From: Entoloma clypeatum
Taxonomy: Eukaryota > Basidiomycota > Agaricomycetes > Agaricales > Entolomataceae
Length of the DNA stretch: 64,000 nucleotides
Assembly (NCBI GenBank): GCA_963565915.1
Contig: CAUXFO010000001.1
Location: 51,928 to 115,927, forward strand
Direction: 5' to 3'
Below the pieces are notes generated by a model that was not told the DNA's origin, made no database searches, and saw nothing but the letters and a program-made list of their open reading frames with translations. Of the stretch, positions 20,850-31,008 are shown one piece after another (within the stretch, counting starts at the first letter, position 1; the number at the start of each line of letters is the position of its first letter). The position numbers and the translations under genes were made by a program.

Positions 20850-21553
20850 ATTAGGGATATTTGTAATAGAGGATATTTGCAACGCGTTTCAAATTTCTGT
20901 TGAAAGGCGTGGAAATTTCTGTTGACCGTTTTTGGATAGGTCACATGCCGAATTTGGATAGTGTGACAGACGCGAGTGCCGAAGTGCTCCTCGTCCATTC
21001 TTGTCCACTGAAGCAAAATTCCAGGAAAAGTATATACAAATGTTCTCCATTTGATTACCATATGTATTAGGCACCATTTGACACAACAAAACCATCTTCC
21101 TTGGGGGAATAGTGGTATTAATAAATTGTGTGCATAGAATGTTGCATAAATGAAGTACTAATGTCCATTTCCCAATGAAAATCACTCACCTGATGGTAGA
21201 AGTACAAGCTGTAAGGCATAGATATGGCTGGGGGAACGAAAGCTCCTGGGAGGTGGGATTTGATGAGCGGGAAGGGCGTGGGAGCATGTTGGGATGTTGT
21301 TTGGGGGTTCTGGACATCGTTGATGGACAGCCATCAGTGTTTGATGGCTGTTTGATCAACAGGTGACATGGCAAGGAGCATGGTGGCGAGTGACAGTCTC
21401 GTGTCACCCTCAACCAAATTGGGACAAACCAAAATTTGGTTCATCAGCCAACAAATTTTTGTTCAAATCAATGTTTTAGCTGTTGCAAATATGCTCTAAT
21501 GTGGATTGTCAAATGATTAGTGGGCCGTAAATGGACTATATCCTTGCAGGATC
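20850..21553. other. No gene seen
   Basis: About 700 bp without a convincing reading frame. It may contain the right end of Plavaka copy 1, which I could not locate. A short inverted repeat (gacagccatcag / ctgatggctgt type) lies near 21325-21350. Confidence 0.5.
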
Positions 21554-21707
21554 TATTGAACAGCATGCCTTGCAGATGCAGAGGAAGCCTGGTTAATGAT
21601 ACTCACATTGAAGCGAAGCAGGTTGAGATGTTGAAGAAGAGTGGGCGATGATAGAACTACTGGTATTAGCTCTGTCATACTACACTACTTTACATGCAGT
21701 ACTTATA
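21554..21707 (-). repeat. Distal part of an old CoB-family LTR, minus strand
   Basis: The reverse complement matches the last part of the CoB LTR: ccaggcttcc and gctgttcaata at its end. It joins 28024-28257 if CoB and one TSD are removed, which rebuilds one old LTR. Confidence 0.75.
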
Positions 21708-22151
21708 TGTTGAGAATACATTCTAGATGGATGTCTCGACAAGTCAATCACATGTCTATAAACATGTGTATTCCCATATGGAGTTACATATGGAAGTGTT
21801 CTAGACTTAGAACAATCTAGACTCGCTCTAGATCCCTGACTCATTAGATATGTGTCAAAAGTGCATAACTATATATCATGTTATGTCACATCATGTGCTT
21901 GTCACACTATATGACTATAAGTCACATATTACCATATATGTGAGTTTATGGTTCTGTGACAGAACTCAGTTTGTACTTGTTTGTACATGGTCTGTGCGCA
22001 TCCTTGTAGGTATAAATACTCGATGTATCTGTATCTGCAAATATAGGACTTTACCAAGTACCTTCATCACTCAAGCTCTTCTCGCTCTTCTTGCCTCCAA
22101 TGTGAGTATCTTACCCAGGCTTCCCTGCATATGTAGGTGTGCTGTTCAATA
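21708..22151 (+). repeat. CoB 5' LTR (444 bp)
   Basis: Starts TGTTGAGAATAC and ends GCTGTTCAATA, so the end is TA instead of CA; both LTRs share this. TATA box tataaata at 22011-22018. I saw only a few differences from the 3' LTR. Confidence 0.93.
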
Positions 22152-22168
22152 GGTTATGGGCCCCGGAT
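22152..22168 (+). other. CoB primer binding site
   Basis: GGTTATGGGCCCCGGAT directly follows the LTR and is also found next to the CoA LTR. Its start resembles the complement of an initiator-tRNA anticodon arm, the half-tRNA primer type known for copia elements. Confidence 0.65.
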
Positions 22169-23438
22169 TGCCCGGTACAGTCTGCGCGCTCTAATGGAGT
22201 TGCTGCGACTGTCTAGCCTGTTAGATACTAACCTGGCCTAGCCAGTGATCGCGAGTCTTAAAAGCGCCCTTTGGGCTGCTACCGCCTCTTTAGCTAGTAG
22301 CATAGACTAGTCTAAGTTAGTTATCTGGTTTGATACTCGGAGGTTCCAGACTAGTGAGCGCCCTTTGGGCTGCACCTAGTTCTGATGTCCAAGACTAGCA
22401 AAGCGCCCTTAGGGCTGCATCTAGTTCTTGATCTAGACTAAGGCCTTTTATGACCTATGTCTATATTTGGACATTTTGTATAAGCCTGTGGCTTGAGCGC
22501 CTTGATAGGCGGCCGCCACACCCCTGTGAAAAACCCTCTCTTGTATCTGCACCTTCATTTGGCTGCGATCTAGATTTGGGGTTTTCTCATGCTGTGTCAT
22601 GTCCTGTCTGGCATTTGGTTTTAACCAAATCGAGTATATTTCGATGTGCTGACGTTTGGACATAACGATTCTCAGGAACTTTCTGTTCCTTGAACCCTTT
22701 TTTTCGTCGATCGATCTTGATCCATTGCACCCTGTACCTGATAGAAGCGCCCTTTTTGGGTTGCCTCAGGGACTTCCCATTATTATGGTTGCACGATGTC
22801 AGATTTGATGCTGACTTAAAAATCATTCCTAGATGAAAGGATCTTGCATCTGCTTCCACTATGGTTTCATTCAAGCAAACCATTGGTCACACCATGACAT
22901 CCGTGTAATTCAGCGTGATGATGGTTTCCACAGACGACACCTCTGTACTCTGGATTGCATGGTCACACCACGCATCCGGAAGGTGAAAGTCACGCAGCTG
23001 CGATACGGACGGCATGCACGCCATGTCTGTACTCGCAAATGTGGAAAGAAAAAAGCAGTATGCATCCCCATCTACATTCTCTTCACTTGTTGAACTTTGA
23101 CTCTAGGATCCCTGGGCGCCACGCCCAAGTAACATCCAAAGAGCTCAAACGAGGGACTTACCGTCCCCCTTCAATCATAGTGATGATGAAGAAAGGAGAA
23201 TCACACCCGGTATTACACCCGAGGTTCCACCCAGGGTAATAAAGATGGAACAATCGCCTGAACTATAGGCGACCGTCTTTAGTAAATACCACAGCATTGT
23301 GACCCCTAGTCACATAAATAAAGGCTATTACATAAAACTCTCTCTGACATGTGTCACAAAACAATTCAGACAATACCTCTTATTGGTTCAAATTGGTCTT
23401 GAATATTTGCTGACCACTGTTTCTTTTTAGAAACAAAC

Positions 23439-24302
23439 ATGTCTTCAATCACTTCTTTGATTGCTGTTCCCGTTCTTGACGGCACAAACTACCCTGAGTG
23501 GGCGAACACCATGTGTTCGTTCCTTAGATCTCAGGATTTGTGGCAAATTGTTGATGGTGCTGAGAAGCGACCCTTGATGTCTGCTAACCTTACAAGGAAA
23601 GCCCATACAACTAAAGTCAAGGCATGGAACATTAGGGATCAAATGGCTTTAGCCAATATTCGACTTTGTGTCGACCCGTCGATCAAACTCACCAAGAATA
23701 TGTCTTCTGAGACTTGGTTTGAGTTGAAGAATAGGTTCGGACGAGCTGTTTATAAAACAGTTCTGTCTGACATTCGTGCTGCATTGTCCTTCAAGCTTTC
23801 TATGAAGTGACAACCTGCAACCGAGATTGATTATCTTGATAAAATCTTTGATCATCTCAGCACACATCATTCTATTTCTCCATCGACTCGGGCCCTAATG
23901 CTTCTATCTGCCCTCCCGTCTCCTGATTGGGATGACTTTGCCATAGAAACCCTTCTTTACAATGATGATCTCACCTATGATAAGGTTCGAGAATTGATTG
24001 TTGAAACATACAATCATCATCGTGTTGACCCTGTTCCCGATTTGTCACTTGAGGATTACCTTTACGGCATAGGTATCTCCTATGATCCTCAACCGACATC
24101 ATGCGATGTTTTTCATCAGCCGTTTCGGAACTTATGGAAAAAGAAGTCTTTCTTATCTGCACCAACAGACCCTGGTGCTCTGCGCTACTCTAGCTGCATC
24201 GCCGGTCTGGTGCATGATGCCGTCATAACAGAACAATGCAAGGGTCCACCCGTCGACAATTACGACATAGCGTTTCCACGCCTGGACCTTATAACAGCAT
24301 AA
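23439..24302 (+). pseudogene. CoB gag (copia UBN2-like), one nonsense codon
   Basis: From MSSITSLIAVPVLDGTNYPEWANT, a typical copia gag opening, through QDLWQIVDG and RAALSFKLSMK to a TGA at 23808-23810. The same frame continues after it (ATEIDYLDKIFDHLS, LMLLSALPSPDWDDF) to about 24100 and then becomes unlike gag. No zinc knuckle is visible. The copia protease, integrase and RT that should follow are absent. Confidence 0.82.
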
Positions 24303-26981
24303 TCATTGTGTAGAACGATTGTATTTTCTTTCTTTGCAATCAATACATTGATTTGCAATGTGTTCATATTTTGAACGAAAGAAAGAGAGATTTAAAAAAA
24401 TGCAAATGCATTTTATGTTCAAATAACTTATATCCAATCTGGAATAATTCCAATAAGTTGGATGTGCCGTTGAGCCACCTACTATAAAGGAAACAGCTTG
24501 ATAAGCTTGTTAAAAAGACTGCATGAGTCATTAATTTGTCTTTCTGCTGCGTCTATCTTTCCTTTTCAGGAATTAATATTCCACCTTATATTGGAAAAAA
24601 AGAAAATGCTTTCAAAGCATTTAAAAAGTAATATTGTATTCGTGCGCCATGGCATTTGCATAACACTTATTCTGCGCCTTGACAGGCTGCGATAGTGTTC
24701 AAAATTGTCATTCTGGCTGCCAATATATAATATTTTATTATGAGAAGAAGAGTTTTTTCAACCCTTCAACCTAAATCAATTCAAATTGGTCTAGCCAACC
24801 AATCTTGTTCCTCCACTTTTTCACCAAAAGTAGTGATGATTTGGGGCAATGCAAAGCTTCTTATCTGAACTCTCCATTTCTTGCATGGGAATGATCTCTG
24901 ATGCATCTTGCGTCTTTTAGGCAAGCATTGCATTTTGACTTATAAGGCATCTACGCTTTAATCAAGCAGCGATGACCTTGTCACAGAATCATATAGGGAT
25001 GACCATGATGGTACACACCCTATGGCAAAAATGGATATAGTCAAAAAATCAGATTGTATCACAGCTTACAAATATTGCTGGAATAAATCGCCTGAGAGTA
25101 ATTACCTCAGCATAACTTGGAGAGTAATTCCTCCGCAGTTTGCGATTATTTTTTCTGCATGAATTTCTGGTTTCCCAACCAAGTTCTGCATCTATTTCAG
25201 TATATGCTCTTTGAAAGCCAAAGATACAGGGAAATGATTGCCATACTTGACTGTGAAAAGGGGGAGAATATAGAGAAGCATTTTAATGGCAGCATTCTGC
25301 GCTATTTGCTTTGCGATACCATTGCTAGAAGACTGATCTTTGATCTTTTGATCTCACCATCAGATGCATTGCTTCGTATACAACACTCTATAGGTTGTAC
25401 CATTAAAGGAGCGCCGTGACCGCTGCATACTTATCAAATGGTCAACTTGAACAAAAGAAAAAGCTTATCCCAGCTTATACCCCTATGACTTCTCACCTAG
25501 AAACGATGAATTCTGGATAAAAAAGAGAATATCATATGAATCGATCCGTTAGTCTTATCAGACTATTGTTGGGTTCTATTCCCAAGTATATCTTCTATGA
25601 TTACTTGATGAAGCATCTTAATTGATGGCTTACTAATAATGCATTAATTTGCATTATATGGTTCTTGGAATACCAAGATTACTATTGATTGCATGAAACG
25701 CATCAGAGTGCTTGTTACACTCTTGAGATTTGGATCAACCCATCATCTGATCTGCGCCTTGGTTTGGCTGCGACAATGATCTGGTTCTTGCATTGAGTAG
25801 AGCGCCTGTGTTGGCTGCCTCCTTTGACAAACAAGACCAAATAACACCCTCACACGTTATTGTTGTATCATGCAACAAACATAGTAAATCTGTGTTGATG
25901 TCTTAGAGTGGATTCTCTATTGACCTCTGAACATAAATCGGTTGTTCACCAACATAAGTATTACCAACTACAAAGAACTACATTGCAAGTCATTTATTTG
26001 ACTATAATCTGCAATATTGCTTGCACATCATCACATATAACAGTTGGCTTGATTGCCTATAAAATCTGTAAAAATATACTCCACGGAATTGGTTTTCAGG
26101 GGGAGTTAATTCATTCTCTATTAACCCTAAAAAAACAATCCACATGATGTTTGCTTGTCTAGCCTTTGCATAACAATGTGCGCCCCTTTGGGCTTGCCAC
26201 AGTTACTAGGCTTGATTATATCTGCGCTCAAATAATGGCTGCAATATTTAATCATTGCGATTATATTTTGCAATAGCTTGGATAGTACGTCAGACGATAT
26301 GGGAAACAATGACGGAACTACCAGCTGTCTCAGATATTATATTCTGAAGACTCAACGTCCACTATGACGATAAACTAGGACCCTACTCCGGAACAGAGCA
26401 TAAACTATCACAGTGGACTCTGAACCTAACTAGTTCATCCACATCCCTGAAGTCTGGAGTATTACACTCGACTCAGATGACATTATCTATAAGCACACCT
26501 TAAGTGTTGCCATGATAATATTACATACTCAGGATAAAGGCACCCTTGTCTAAAAATCCATGGTTGTTAGCGTCTTATTTGGCAGCTTCCCAGAGTATTA
26601 ATAAGCTATTTATAGCTTAGATCATGCCAAGCATGATATCATCAATTGGTTAAATGACCCTTTGAGCCAGATCAAGTCTAACGAGCTCTTAATTGAGTTA
26701 TGTCTTCTGACTTATCCCCGGCCTTAGTGCCACATGCTCTTTCCATACTAGTTCTTGCGCTACTACTGGCTGCAACTACTATGTGATCCATAAAAAACTG
26801 AGTACCACTACGTCTTGAGCGCCTTCTTGGGCTGCCTGCATTGGTAGTCTCATTTTTGTGTGAATCATGGTCAAAACCATTGATACTTGTCTGGAATGAC
26901 AATAAACTATCACACATGGTTTGCTGATACAATCAGGCCAAACACCTGACTCAGCATGGTCCGTGCGAGATAGACAAAGCC
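24303..26981 (+). other. AT-rich non-coding internal region of CoB
   Basis: About 2.7 kb with only short random frames. It holds eight or nine of the hairpin motifs. Parts near 26480-26700 match, in reverse, the relic at 40950-41160, so this sequence is an inherited part of the family and not a unique insertion. Confidence 0.65.
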
Positions 26982-26988
26982 TTAAATA
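26982..26988 (+). promoter_or_regulatory. TATA-like box before the small CoB ORF
   Basis: ttaaata lies 36 bases before the ATG at 27024. The same word at nearly the same distance is kept in the relic copy (40790-40796, minus strand). Confidence 0.45.
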
Positions 26989-27023
26989 CGCTCCTCAAAG
27001 TCAAGTTTTAGAGCAGGCTTCCA

Positions 27024-27248
27024 ATGGCATTCTTCGCCTACTTCTCCACCGCCTTCTACACTCGCTTCGCACATGCCGACCAGTTGGCGCATGTTGCCTC
27101 GACCGATGCCAGCAACACCACCACCACCACCACTACTGCAGCCTCCGCCGCTGCTTCCTCATCACCCTCTAGCAGTAACACTGCTATGACCACCGACGAC
27201 AAGAAACGTCGAAGGAAAACTAAAGTAGATAGTGGTAGAAGTAATTAA
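27024..27248 (+). CDS. Small Thr/Ser-rich ORF conserved in the CoB family
   Basis: 74 codons, MAFFAYFSTAFYTRFAHADQ at the start, then a Thr/Ala/Ser-rich middle and a basic end (DDKKRRRKTK). The first about 13 residues are hydrophobic and aromatic. An independent relic of the family at 40562-40756 keeps a homologous 64-codon frame (same start pattern, Thr run, SNTAMT, DDK). I do not recognise the family. It could be an accessory protein of the element or the remnant of a longer gene. It lies about 330 bp before the 3' LTR, in the sense direction. Confidence 0.5.
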   Translation: MAFFAYFSTAFYTRFAHADQLAHVASTDASNTTTTTTTAASAAASSSPSSSNTAMTTDDKKRRRKTKVDSGRSN

Positions 27249-27563
27249 ATAATAAATTACTTCAGTGGCTGCTTCAAGCGCCATTATGGCTGCATGTTTA
27301 TTGCGCTATTTCATTTCTCTCAAAAGATATTTTTATCCTTTGATGATCTATTGATCTCAGATTGACTTCTGATGAGACCTGTCTATTCTTGTTTTGGAAT
27401 TAGACATATTGGGTCTCTGATAAGACCTTAAATGACAGCGTATGCTAAACGACACAGCAGATCCCCCTTTAGCGCCCTTATGGCTGCTGCCATTTATTTT
27501 GGCTCTTCACTAGGACTTGAATATCTTCTTGTGAACAAGTATTGAAACCTGACGGAATCACAC

Positions 27564-27574
27564 TTGAGGGGGAG
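27564..27574 (+). other. CoB polypurine tract
   Basis: TTGAGGGGGAG ends directly at the 3' LTR. Confidence 0.75.
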
Positions 27575-28018
27575 TGTTGAGAATACATTCTAGATGGATG
27601 TCTCGACAAGTCAATCACATGTCTATAAACATGTGTATTCCCATATGGAGTTACATATGGAAGTGTTCTAGACTTAGAACAATCTAGACTCGCTCTAGAT
27701 CCCTGACTCATTAGATATGTGTCAAAAGTGCATAACTATATATCATGTTATGTCACATCATGTGCTTGTCACACTATATGACTATAAGTCACATATTACC
27801 ATATATGTGAGTTTATGGTTCTGCGACAGAACTCAGTTTGTACTTGTTTGTACATGGTCTGTGCGCATCCTTGTAGGTATAAATACTCGATGTATCTGTA
27901 TCTGCAAATATAGGACTTTACCAAGTACCTTCATCACTCAAGCTCTTCTCGCTCTTCTTGCCTCCAATGTGAGTATCTTACCCAGGCTTCCCTGCGTATG
28001 TAGGTGTGCTGTTCAATA
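27575..28018 (+). repeat. CoB 3' LTR (444 bp)
   Basis: Same ends and length as 21708-22151; TSD ttata follows. The few changes I saw include tgtgaca to tgcgaca. Confidence 0.93.
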
Positions 28019-28023
28019 TTATA

Positions 28024-28527
28024 CCTATGGGAATGCGCACAGACCAACTATGAGCTAGTAATGCTATTGGCTAGAACATGATGGAACACCTCTGGTGCAC
28101 AGCATCAAGGCTGTGGTGTGCAGCATTCTGAGTCACAGAGACGACTCAGAGATCTAGAGCAAGTCTAGATTGTTCTATATTTAGAACACTTCATGTAAAA
28201 GACATGATCCTAGTCATGTGATTGACTGTTGATACATCCATACTTGAATGTTTCAACACACCCCCACAAATGAGATCCCATAAGGGTTCAATACTTGTAT
28301 AAGAAGATATTCAAATCTTAACTTATGGATGATAGTTGAGACTTCATTTGCTCAGACTAAATGGGTGTCTTGCTGTGTTGTACAAGCATACACTGTCATT
28401 TAAGGTCTATATCAGAGACCATAATATCCAATCAATCTTTTAGATGGATATGTTCTCATCAGATATAGAGTCTGAGATCAAAGGAATCAGCAAAAGGATC
28501 AAAAGAATCACTTTTGAGAGAGATGGG
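28024..28527 (-). mobile_element. Old CoB-family relic, minus strand, left part
   Basis: 28024-28257 is the proximal part of a diverged LTR (minus-strand start TGTTGAAACATTC), followed by a C-rich tract (acacacccccaca) that is the reversed polypurine tract, then internal sequence. It continues after GyC2 at 40353. CoB entered this LTR at its TATA region. Confidence 0.75.
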
Positions 28528-28930
28528 TGTTACGGACTCTATGGTATGAGGACCACATCATATCTTTTACCGATCATCCGAATGCGGCGCCCTCTTACGA
28601 ACTTACTATGTCTAATGTCTACTTTCGCAACCTTCGATTCCCAGTCTGACTCACTATAACTACTTCATCATCCCCTTTAGTATACTTGGCTCCTGCGCTG
28701 ACTCGCTTTCTGCAGTCAGCTTACTCATTGTACATAGCCTTCCACAGTTGCCTTACTCATGCGCACTGCCTTCCGCAGTACTGACTCATCTGCTATCGCC
28801 TATAGTCAGTACCTATATAAACCCTCTGTAGCATAGTTAGATTCTTTAGATTTAGCAATTACTTTGCTCTTTGCCTTTCCACTTCCTGCATACTCTGCCC
28901 AAACCTTGGAACAGTTTGTTAAGCATAACA
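28528..28930 (+). repeat. GyC2 5' LTR
   Basis: Same ends as the GyC1 LTR (TGTTACGGACTC, AAGCATAACA); TATA box tatataaa at 28814-28821. Confidence 0.93.
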
Positions 28931-28992
28931 AGTTGCTAAATCTCGTTAGGTTCGCCCAGAGCGAAGAGAGCAACTACCAGATGAGTCAAGAT

Positions 28993-30377
28993 GTTGCGCT
29001 TCTTTGAAGACTTCACCAGTAACCCATTCGCCACACCAGAAGTCCGACAGGAGGAGCTAAGTCCTTGAGACAGTATTGATTTTATGCTTATCCAGCAGTA
29101 CATTGAATCAGAGATCTGTCACATCCTACAGCAGGTGCTTGGCAAAGAACTAGACAACGACAAGCATCGCCCCCACGACGAGATAGCAGAGAGCATCCAT
29201 CTTGCTCAGCAACACCAGATCACATGCTATAACGCCCGACAGAACGAACTCGAAGGCTTTCGCATTCAAGAAGGACCTCAGACAGGTCGGATCACAGAGA
29301 TCAGAGAGTTTATCGGTGTCCAGACAACCATTATCAGAAGATTGATTAAGACGCTCATATCGAGACGTCCCAGAGCCACATCATCACATCTTACTCAAAG
29401 CAGCAGATCTATGCCCACTTCACCATTGAAGAACAACAGACCGAGTACAACCATTGGGCACGAAACGAGAGACTTGACCCCTTCTCATGACCAACAGACA
29501 TGCAGGAACAGAGATTCCTTAGAGGTTTACAGAGGAAATACTCTGAACGTTTTGCCACTGATTCCGCCGACGAGTCCCCTGACGAATTTACTTTTGACTC
29601 CGCGCAGTCAGATATCAAACAGACGCCTAGAACAGGGACTCATTTTCAATCCTTACCTGTATCCTGAACCCCATCTTCATTCCAACAATCCGACCCCTCT
29701 TCTCCTCCGCAGACTCTAGACATGGCAGAAGCTCTGGCAGTACAAACAATGGATACATCCAAGATCATCAAGGATCCTGGGATGTTCAAGGACAGACACA
29801 CCTTTGACAAGTGGTGGAAAGCCACCAAACTATACATCAGGTTCCAAAAGAGCCTCACAGATGATCAGAAGATTCTTGCGGTACTATCCCGCATGATGGA
29901 AGGATCCAGCAGGCACTGGGCAGTAACAAGTTAGACGCTCTTGCTGTTGGCAATGAGAACATCACATGGCTAGGTTTTTCCAATGATATCGCCACACGAT
30001 TCTCCATCGCCAACAAGTCGGTTGCTGCCAAAGCAAGACTCGAAGTCCTGAAACAAGAGAAATGCTCCATTGACGAATTCTTGGATGAATTTGAAGAGCT
30101 TTTGAAACTGTCAAACCTTGGTGAAAAAAATGGGAAATACATCCTAGAGAAGAACGTCAACCGCAGAATCTCTGAACAAGTGGTTAGTGATGGCAAGATG
30201 TACTCCAATTACACAAAGGAGATCCAAAACAAGGGACAACAGATGGAAGGACACGCACTGGTCATCTGAGGTGGCAGTGACATGCGTACTGGATCAGGTA
30301 CCACTTATGGTGGTCAGGGCAAGGCCATGGAGATCGACAAAGCAGGAGTAGCCTGTTGCTACAACTGTCAACGCTTC
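28993..30377 (+). pseudogene. GyC2 gag, first part
   Basis: Homologous to GyC1 gag: RRFFEDFTSNPF-type start, the same two overlapping frames, then KDRHTFDKWWKATKLYIRF and the capsid-like region. It has several stops, for example TGA near 29067, and a frameshift near 29920. It ends inside the first zinc knuckle (CYNCQRF) at the GyD insertion site. Confidence 0.85.
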
Positions 30378-30808
30378 TGTAAGGGCGACCTTACAATCCA
30401 AGTCGAACTCAGATACTTGCAAGGGAGATCTGAAGTTTAGATTGAGCAGTCTGATAAGTAATACAACACACACGTTGCAAGGGAGATCTGAAGAGAAAGT
30501 TCTAAGGATTCCCCTGCAAGCTAGCAAGATAAATAGTAAAATGAGATATGAAATAAGAGATAAAACGAGACACATGAATAATGAGCAATGATTGGGAGTA
30601 GGGATGGGGGATGAATGGAAACAAGATGAATGATAGTACCTGCGATCCGACGTGCGGAGTAGCAGATGGGTGCGGAGTCATCAGATGTGGAGAGGCGGAT
30701 AAGATGTCAGAGGCAGCGGATACAATTGGAGGATGTTGGAGATGGTGGAATAGAAAGGAAAGGAAGAAAGAAAAGGAAAAGTGAAAAGTGAAAGTGGTTG
30801 CCCTTACA
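30378..30808 (-). repeat. GyD 3' LTR (431 bp)
   Basis: TGTAAGGGCGACCTTACAA at the left end, which is itself a small inverted repeat, and TTGCCCTTACA at the right. It is about 80 bp longer than the other LTR because of a segment near 30450-30540. Confidence 0.9.
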
Positions 30809-31008
30809 TCACCCCCCCTTCAAGGCACGGCGTCTCAACATGTCAGGCAAAATGAGTCAAATATCGCGGCAGCGATCTGCCGCGGAGCTCCCGGATGATG
30901 TCTGTAGAAGTCGCGGACTAGGCATGGAGTGTGGACATTGTCTTCTGCTTCCCAGGAATTCTCTTCGTAGCCATATCCCTTCCATTTGACCAAGAATTGA
31001 AGCTTGCC

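Larger units (their letters stand above)
22264..27487 (+). repeat. Scattered GCGCC..GGCTGC bulged-hairpin motif, about 16 copies
   Basis: Copies start at 22264, 22358, 22403, 22497, 22747, 24674, 25299 (weak), 25411, 25754, 25802, 26180, 26224, 26757, 26819, 27278 and 27472. The form AGC-GCCC-TTT-GGGC-T-GCT folds with one bulged T. Inner bases vary but keep pairing, for example GCCAT/ATGGC at 27278. Several come in pairs 44-112 bp apart, often a TGCGC-type followed by a GAGCGCC-type. Confidence 0.75.
21708..28018 (+). mobile_element. CoB: Ty1/copia-derived LTR element without recognisable pol
   Basis: Two 444 bp LTRs flank 5.4 kb. The target-site duplication is ttata (21703-21707 and 28019-28023). 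Primer site and polypurine tract are in place. Only a broken gag is recognisable; no integrase, RT or RNase H motif was found in any frame. The internal part holds scattered hairpins and one small ORF. It resembles a large non-autonomous retrotransposon derivative mobilised by a relative. Confidence 0.88.
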
